Positions 57,540 through 64,000 of a DNA stretch of 64,000 nucleotides are shown here, piece after piece. Position 1 is the first letter of the stretch; every line of letters begins with the position of its first letter. The notes beneath the pieces are model-generated. The model was given only the letters and a program-made list of their open reading frames with translations, did no database searches and had not been told where the DNA came from. The position numbers and the translations under genes are program-made. Origin of the DNA: Polytrichum commune. Its lineage: Eukaryota > Streptophyta > Polytrichopsida > Polytrichales > Polytrichaceae. The stretch is from NCBI GenBank assembly GCA_950295325.1, contig OX485803.1, positions 45,215,554 through 45,279,553 on the forward strand. Reading direction: 5' to 3'.

Positions 57540-58300
57540 TAGGTATGTTATTACCTTATAACTTGTGTGGAATATCTACATTGAATCCACTTATTTATTC
57601 AAATTAGTACCACGTTCCATATTAAATCATAGAGTCCTCCAACATATCTTCTATATGTATTGAACACTATGTCATTCACGTTGTTATTCATGTTCTTCAT
57701 ATTAATGTCTTTATTGTTGTGATTTCTTTTATACCTGATTGAAGTCCATGTAGCACTCCCTTGCATTTAACTACAACATTATGTTGCATATGGCTATTTA
57801 GTTGATTAACTAAAGTACAATACTTATTGACAAAATGCCCAAATGATTTAATGACCATATGACCATGATGTGAATCCCCATAGGATCTGGGATTAGTATC
57901 TTCACAATCATAAATGACATCCTAATCATGAACGACATCACAATTACAAATAATTGAACAGTTAAACACCACCTCGGCTTAATGACAATTTGTTATGATT
58001 ACCACATGACGGCAAGTACAAATCACATATATTATATGACTGATTGATTGGTATACCTAACGAATCATATTGTGAATCCCTGAATAATTCGGTGTTAGCA
58101 TGATTACAACCTCAAATGACAGAAGTTGTACTATAACGTACGACTATATAATTGAAAATTTGAATGACACGATCATATAATTGCAACACGGTCAAAGGAT
58201 AATAGAAATGAACACTGTACAACAGTACTATTACTTGATTACGTGACGTAATGACCAAATTTCAGTTGGACCAAAAAATTGAAAGAAATACATTGCATTA
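57540..58300. other. AT-rich interior of the long-TIR element
   Basis: No gene seen. Many short diverged words (ATGACATC, ATTACAA) repeat at 57850-58200. This could be intron or filler between the gene fragments. Confidence 0.4.
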
Positions 58301-58366
58301 AGAAAAGTGTCCACTTCAGGAGTACTTGCGCATACGGTGTTGCGGTGCGAGGTCGGTTTATTCGCA

Positions 58367-58453
58367 ATGGCAGCGATTTTGAGGCTACATTACTTTGTTT
58401 TTCTCGCTCTCCTAATTGTTGCAACTGTGGAGGGCAAGAATGACCTCTATGAG
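58367..58453 (+). pseudogene. Secretory first-exon fragment (signal peptide)
   Basis: The ATG at 58367 is in good context (G at -3 and +4) and encodes MAAILRLHYFVFLALLIVAT then VEGKNDLYE, with a charged start, a hydrophobic core (residues 10-20) and a plausible cleavage site near VEG. Directly after codon 29 comes GAG|GTATGTATG, a good splice donor, while the frame itself runs on to a stop at 58520-58522. This is what the first exon of a secreted-protein gene looks like. No second exon can be recognised downstream inside the element, so it is probably a captured fragment. The mature protein is unknown. Confidence 0.4.
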
Positions 58454-58559
58454 GTATGTATGCATTATGTGTTGGTGATGCATATCTTTCAAATCCTTCT
58501 CTTATTCTTGATTGAACATTAGATTGCACAAAGTTATGCACGAAATCAGAAAGTCTAGC

Positions 58560-59560
58560 AGACAGAATTCATTTTTTCAAAGTATGCACGTTTTTCTAAA
58601 GATTTTGCAGGGTCACAAATAAAATCAATTGCTAAGCAAGGGTTACTGATCAACGTAAAAAGACAAACATTTTAGTAACAAGGTTTCTTCTTGTTGAAGA
58701 ACGCGCAAATTGTTTCAATAGCCTTGTTCATGACTAACATAACTAATGATTCAAGAGAAAATTATGATGGATACCCCCAACCAAATATGACAACCTGAGT
58801 TCAAAATCGTATATCCTTTCCATACACATATCAATGTTTGAGACTCGATGCTTACTTGGGCGATTCAAGTGCAACTGCGAGTACATTCCTTCCCAAATCC
58901 AGACCCTAAGATTCACAGCCTAACTTGGCTCTTCTTGACATTGCCCTGAGGCTGCAGAGGATATCTCGTACCTGCTGCGCATGACTTGTTCGGCTACCTA
59001 GGTACCGATGCCTGCCGTGGTTGAAGGATTTTTGTTTTGTTTAGTTTCCCTCGCTTCAATGACTTGGAGCGAGGTTATCATCACAATCATCCTTAGTGTG
59101 GAATGCATGAGTAAGGGCAATGCTTTTGAAGTCGGATTCGGCCTGGTACTCATTCGCGTTGGTCCCGCTCTATCCACACTGCTCGCAAATATGCTCATAC
59201 CGCTAGCCTCGGAGCCTCCGCCACACCTCTCTGCTTGTGTATGGTGCACACCGCACTGCTCGCAAATCTGGTTTGGAACCCTAGATGGCGAGGATAGGGT
59301 ACACTCAATACCTAAGCACATCTAATTTGTCACTCAATCTCACCCCTATTGTCCAATCCATCACCTAACATGTCTAATCTCTCACGGATCCTACAACAAT
59401 CACTCTTAAATCATTGACCTTCACCGAAAAAACACAATGATAATCAAGATTTGCACTTGAGAGTGAAGGATTGCCATGAATGACACCAACCCTAAACCAT
59501 GGCAGGACCCACACCCTCGAATGACAAGTCCCAAACAGGCGAATGACGTGACCCAAACCA
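58560..59560. other. Right interior of the long-TIR element, no gene recognised
   Basis: Overlapping open frames on both strands at 58998-59325 lack motifs. CACTGCTCGCAAAT occurs twice (about 59177 and 59252). Possibly further fragments of captured genes. Confidence 0.35.
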
Positions 59561-59714
59561 TGGTGCGTCCTTCCGTCCATCCTTCTATTTCATCCATAAG
59601 TGACCGGCGTAGCAGGTTAGCGGCGTGGGGGGTGGGCAACCTCTTTTTTTGGTCTAACATGCCCCCTAAAAGTTTGATGGGGGTACTTTAACATCCCCCC
59701 CCCCCCTTACCTAC

Positions 59715-61985
59715 CTCATTGGAAAGAAGGAAGCAATTGGACAATAGAAAGACCCAATGACCCCACGTGACAAACCCCCCCCCCCACCTAAAAGCCCACC
59801 CTTTGAAAGGAAGACACTTTGTAACAAAGGCAACCCTTGAACAAGCCAAGATTAACGGGATATCATTCGCGTTGGCAATAATGCTAGTGTTTAATTATAA
59901 TAATAATAATTTAGTTTCATGTCTTCTTTAAATTCAAAAGGAATGATCAGAAGTGTTATTTCCATTTTGAAACAATACAAATCTAACCATTTGATGGTGC
60001 CTCGCAAATTTTCTTTCTCATGGATCCATAAGGACTTTGGGAACATGCTTTTATAATGCATCTTAGATTGTGCAACAGGTCCCCAAGCACTTGTCCTTTT
60101 ATTCCTTGATTCCCCAAGCCCATTTCCATATGGTCAACCCTACAAATCATGACAATTGTGAATTAAATCCAATAATCACAAACTCATATCTCACAAAATG
60201 TGCAGTATATGCAAATAAAAGAAAATAGTAGGGTATGAATATATTTATTAGCAATGTTCAAGCTATAAGACAATTCAAATCATAGCCAAGATAAAATTCA
60301 AGTTTAACGCACAAAAAACACCTAGAAGGCTCCTTAGGGACACTTCACACACAAGACTTAAGGCTCAAAGAAAAGTTTGTAGATGAAAAGTCTACATGCA
60401 GTCTTACATGGCATGATATGGATAAGGGTGTATGGTAGTAAAATACTTGTCAATGGCTGCTAGGGTAATTCAATTTTATTTTCTTCTAACAATATTTTTC
60501 AAGACAAATAAGCTTAAAAAAGACAGAGGGTCATCCCTCCCAACTACCCACAAGTCCAAATGTTTGGAGCTTGCCAGTATGTGTGATTGTGGTAGACATT
60601 TTTTTTTATTGAAATTTTGTTGACAATTATTTTCGTCAATGGCAAGTTTCGTGCAAGATAATAGTGGTTTCAAAATCCAACAATGGAGCCAAAATTCTTC
60701 TTGGATGATATGAAGTCAACCACAATTCAGGTTGCACGGACCTTCATTGGGAAGTAGAAATTTCAACAATTTGCAGTTGTTTAATGATGCAAATGTAGAA
60801 GTGATTGGATCATAAATGCCGCGAAATGTCGAAGGTAGTAGAAATACAATCATGAGAGGATAGGCAGAAGATACTTCTAGGAAAGAAGACAACCTCGGTA
60901 AGAAGAAGAGAGGTAGGGCACCAATTTCAAAATCAAAATGAGCACTTTACAATAATGTTGATACCATCAGATTTGTAGAGCGGTGATCACCTCCTTTGAT
61001 CTTACAAACTCATAGAATGGTAGTTTGAAGGAGTACATTTAATGGTCTTTCAAATATAAGTTGAGGGCATTCTTGATATAGGGTTGGAGAATGGAGTTTT
61101 GTGAGGATTGAAACCAACGTTGATATGGTACCTAGGTGGCAACCTAGGTACAAGGTCAGGTAATGGTATGGGGTTGAATGACTATACTAGGCGAGTATAA
61201 AATGACAACATGACCAATTGGGAGTGGACTTAGGGCTTGGGGTTAGAGTGCGATACTCGGGGTTCAATATACAATGTTGTGGAGGAATGGAGGATGATTG
61301 GGGGAGTAGGTGAAATGAGGAATTTCCATTTGACCATGGTGTTCTTAGTGGAGTTTAGGGGATTGCAATGCGGACATTGAAGAGGCTTTGGAGATCTAAT
61401 GCATAAATCAAAAAATGATGCAGCTACTTTAGGGTTTCATTTTGTGGTTATGCTTATGTTTTCTTGCAATTTGGAGTCACATCGGAGTTACATGGTGTTT
61501 CTTGTTAGTTACACGTTCAATGAATGTAGTGTCATGTAAAGGGGCCATTTGAGTTAGGGTGTAAATGCAGAGTCTTAATGGTTTTCACATGACCATGGCC
61601 GACGCATATGACATTGCAAATGCATAACATGATTTGAATGTGGAAGGTGTGACTTTTGTACCAACAACAAAGGTTGAGTCTCGTGAGGAAGTGTGGGGCG
61701 ATGAGGTGTTGCCATTTGGTAGGTACTCCTTCGGAACCTGCTTGAGAACTAGAGGCTTTGGTTGCCATTTTGCTACGCCAATTACATCTAGATGTTTTAC
61801 CTATTTGTGAAAGTTAACAATGCAATCAATATCATTGCGACTCAAATAACGAGGTGCATCCTTTGCCACCCTCAACCATGTTTAAGTGATGGATACATTG
61901 TTGTCCCTAATCATCCATCCATATGTAGGTCATATGAGCAAGATTGTGCCCACAAGCCACCCAAATCCACATGTGAACACGAAGA
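59715..61985. other. Gene-free stretch between the TIR element and the second hAT
   Basis: A run of 11 C lies at 59775-59785 and a short ATA repeat at 59899-59910. Frames are short and without motifs. G-rich, T-poor sequence at 60850-61400 gives no protein reading. Confidence 0.4.
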
Positions 61986-61989
61986 ATGA

Positions 61990-63600
61990 GAAGGAATTAT
62001 TGCAATATAATCCGGCTCATGGCTCCACGAGCAAGAAAAAACATTTGCGAAATGAGCACTCCAATGAGTTGAGTATATACAAGTAGGAGGTGATGGGTGT
62101 TGAGGATAGGTAGAAGGAGGCCATACTATAAACAAGAAGAGGATAGTTACTGCAACTTTTGAGATCACACAATTCTTTGGAGGAGGGACTACATCCTACA
62201 AAAAGAACGATCCAACGCATGTGAGGTTCATTAAATGTTTGGTTTTTGTACATTGCAAAGAATTTTGCTACTTTGAGCATTGTGGAATCGCCTTGGCTTT
62301 GAAGATTGGTGATGCAACGAGACAATAATGTTAAGTGTCCACGTTGTACACAATTAGTATCTAAACATATATTGACTTGCTTGCAAAGACCATGGAACAA
62401 TTTGCTTTGCTTGCGATTGTATGATGCCAAACCGCGTCTATGACATTTGATCTATGGACGTCACATACTAGATTAGATACTTTCGCTTTGGCAGTAGCCT
62501 TCAACACCAACGGAATTGCACTGGCCGAGAATTTGAAACCATTCCTAATTGAATATCAACTCACTAGTAAAGTTACAGTGTATGTTAAGGACGAGAACAA
62601 CAACTTGCATACACTAAACGAGGCTCTAAAAAATGGTTGATTGTGATGCATTGGATGTACATGTATCTTATGAAGGGGTTTGCTTTGGGCACACCATGTC
62701 CAAGGCGTGGCAATATTAAACCACTTCAGAGAAGGTATTATTAGGTTTCTTAGTGATGTTGTTCATGCTGTAATTTTATTTGGTATGAAGTGCACTTTTG
62801 ACTTTAACAAGAGAGCATATGTGGTTCCTCCCCTTCTATGTGGGAAGATTGATGTTGAGCTTGAGATTCTATATGTGAGGTTGTCAGTTGAAGTGGTGAA
62901 AGTCATGGAGGCTTTTGTATGCTTTGCTCACAAATTTGATGAGGTGCATGCCCATAACATGTTGGTACTAATGTTGGACCCACGATTTAAATCCCGTCAA
63001 TGCATCAATGATTTAATTGGTTGTGATAAGGTCTGGTTACTTGTTGTATAGTATGATTAAAAAACCATGTTGACCTTATTTATGAAAAACTATAGTTTTT
63101 TGAACCCTAATTTGGAAGGTTCAAGGGCTAGAGTTGCCTATTCTCAATTTGATTTTTTGTTTGATATACCATCATATCTTGAAGAAGGTAGCCTATACAT
63201 GTTGAAAAACGAGTTGTCATTGTTTAGAACACTTAATGTACCTACGGAGGATATTGTGTCCCCACTAATATAGTGAGACATTGATGCAAGCAAGTTCCCC
63301 AGTGTTAGTTGGTTGGCCCAACAATTTCTTGATATCCCTTGATTCACGAATAGAAACTGAACATATATATTTAATGTTACATGTGTGCTCGCATAGTTGT
63401 AGTGTTGCTAATTGGGTATTGCAAACCTTGACCATCTTGTTGTGATATATCAGAATGGGCATTTGGATGCTCGACATGGTTGCGGACTTGCAGAGAAGGA
63501 TGTTGCAGAATTTTGGGGGCATAATCAAACTTGGTGGAAGAGTATGAGAACAAAAAATCTTGAAGTTGGGATGCTTGAGAAGGAGTAGTTTATTTAGTTC
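61990..63600 (+). pseudogene. Second hAT transposase, BED-finger lineage, heavily decayed
   Basis: Pieces of one transposase follow in order but in shifting phases. A zinc-finger-like HLRNEHSNELSIYK lies near 62040. TATFEITQFFGGGTTSYKKN with NDPTHVRFIKCLVF runs from about 62148. MTFDLWTSHTRLDTFALAVA leads into VTVYVKDENNNLHTLNEAL (62440-62640), the D-x-W...D-E-x-x-N-L catalytic region. A segment with MLVLMLDPRFKSRQCINDLI lies at 62680-63051. FLNPNLEG and MLKNELSLFRTLNV (63067-63273), then SWLAQQFLDIP near 63300, form the start of the dimerisation region. Many stops separate the pieces. It differs from the hAT at 50167 in finger type and sequence, so it is another lineage. I did not locate its ends; the right part may continue toward the window edge. 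Confidence 0.75.
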
Positions 63601-63604
63601 TTAT

Positions 63605-64000
63605 AGACTGTTCAAGTGGGTGGCACTTTGGACACCTACAATGATCACTTTAAGGGGGTTTACTATGCATCCTTGTGTGCGGATTTTTTCGATTAGTGGG
63701 TTGTTTTTGTCTTTATTGTCTTGGATGGTTTAGGTGATGTATATGTTGTGGGTAAACGTGAATTCGTTTATTTGTAGACAGAGGTTGGTGTGGGTATTAA
63801 TGAGCATATTTGTTCTAATGTTGCTCCTTGTATATATATGTTTGGATGTAATTTGGCAAGGCATTTACATTTTGAGGTGTCACATGTGTAGCAAAATATC
63901 CATGGTGGGATGCAATCTTGAGGTGTGTTAATTATTGTTCTAGCGTTGGTGAATGTGAAGTGTCTTGTGTGTAGGCATGATTTTAGTAGATTAGTTAGTT
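63605..64000. other. Window end, nothing certain
   Basis: AT-rich DNA that may still belong to the decayed hAT copy. No terminal repeat or duplication recognised before the window ends. Confidence 0.3.

Larger units (their letters stand above)
55020..59705. mobile_element. 4.7-kb long-TIR element (Mutator-like), with gene fragments
   Basis: The two ends are inverted copies of about 78 bases: left GGGGGACGTTAAAGTACCCC..., right (other strand) a G run then ATGTTAAAGTACCCCC..., through GGGGGCATGTTAGACC, GGTTGCCC and CCCCCCACGCCG, with about five mismatches. The flanking 9-mer CTTACCTAC occurs at 55011-55019 and 59706-59714. Nine-base duplications plus long G-rich ends suit the Mutator superfamily. 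An 8-bp reading (TTACCTAC) would also allow hAT, but the ends are too long for that. No transposase can be recognised. The interior has coding-like fragments (55554-57530, 58367-58453) and a nested Harbinger (55570-56714). The left end is 46 bases from the hAT target duplication. Confidence 0.8.

Overview
The window looks like nuclear DNA from a eukaryote with a large, repeat-rich, AT-rich genome, most likely a green plant (land plant or close streptophyte relative). The evidence is a casein kinase 1 gene with a plant-style CT-rich leader, plant-type DNA transposons (hAT with 8-bp target duplications, PIF/Harbinger with TTA duplications, a Mutator-like element with a 9-bp duplication, a CACTA-like end), many A/T-rich microsatellites, and almost no intact host genes. 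I cannot name the species. A striking compositional feature is 17 uninterrupted poly-G or poly-C runs of 10 bases or more.

Only one gene is clearly intact: an intronless casein kinase 1 family Ser/Thr protein kinase at 35378-36691 (+). It lies in a GC-richer island (about 34440-36700) with TATA-like boxes, a CT-rich leader and two short upstream reading frames. Everything else recognisable is mobile or decayed.

Layout. 1-10500: AT-rich repeats, a poly-G-ended inverted-repeat element, a decayed coding-like stretch on the minus strand (4200-5780) and diverged duplicated repeats. 10580-12840: a Ty3/Gypsy-like reverse transcriptase remnant, a 542-bp Harbinger-type element, and two unrecognised minus-strand open frames. 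14189-14481: a Tourist-like MITE. 17600-21530: a CACTA-like end, an LTR-like repeat, a decayed coding stretch and two small deletion derivatives of the hAT family. 22480-31110: a five-copy dispersed repeat family and a degenerate array (26140-27880). 31125-33155: a Harbinger-family element carrying an unrelated AT-hook reading frame. 34440-38300: the kinase gene and its flanks. 38800-50150: mostly unique or repeat-like AT-rich DNA. 50159-59714: two large transposons almost side by side: a 4.8-kb hAT element with both ends and its target duplication, then a 4.7-kb long-TIR element with gene fragments and a young Harbinger nested inside it. 61990-63600: a second, heavily decayed hAT transposase of another lineage.

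How parts relate. The hAT element at 50167-54965 shares ends with the 224-bp derivative at 21305-21528 and a diverged one at 18255-18482. The nested Harbinger at 55570-56714 shares ends with the copies at 10883-11424 and 31125-33155. All transposase frames seen here are broken, so any movement of these copies would need enzyme from elsewhere in the genome.
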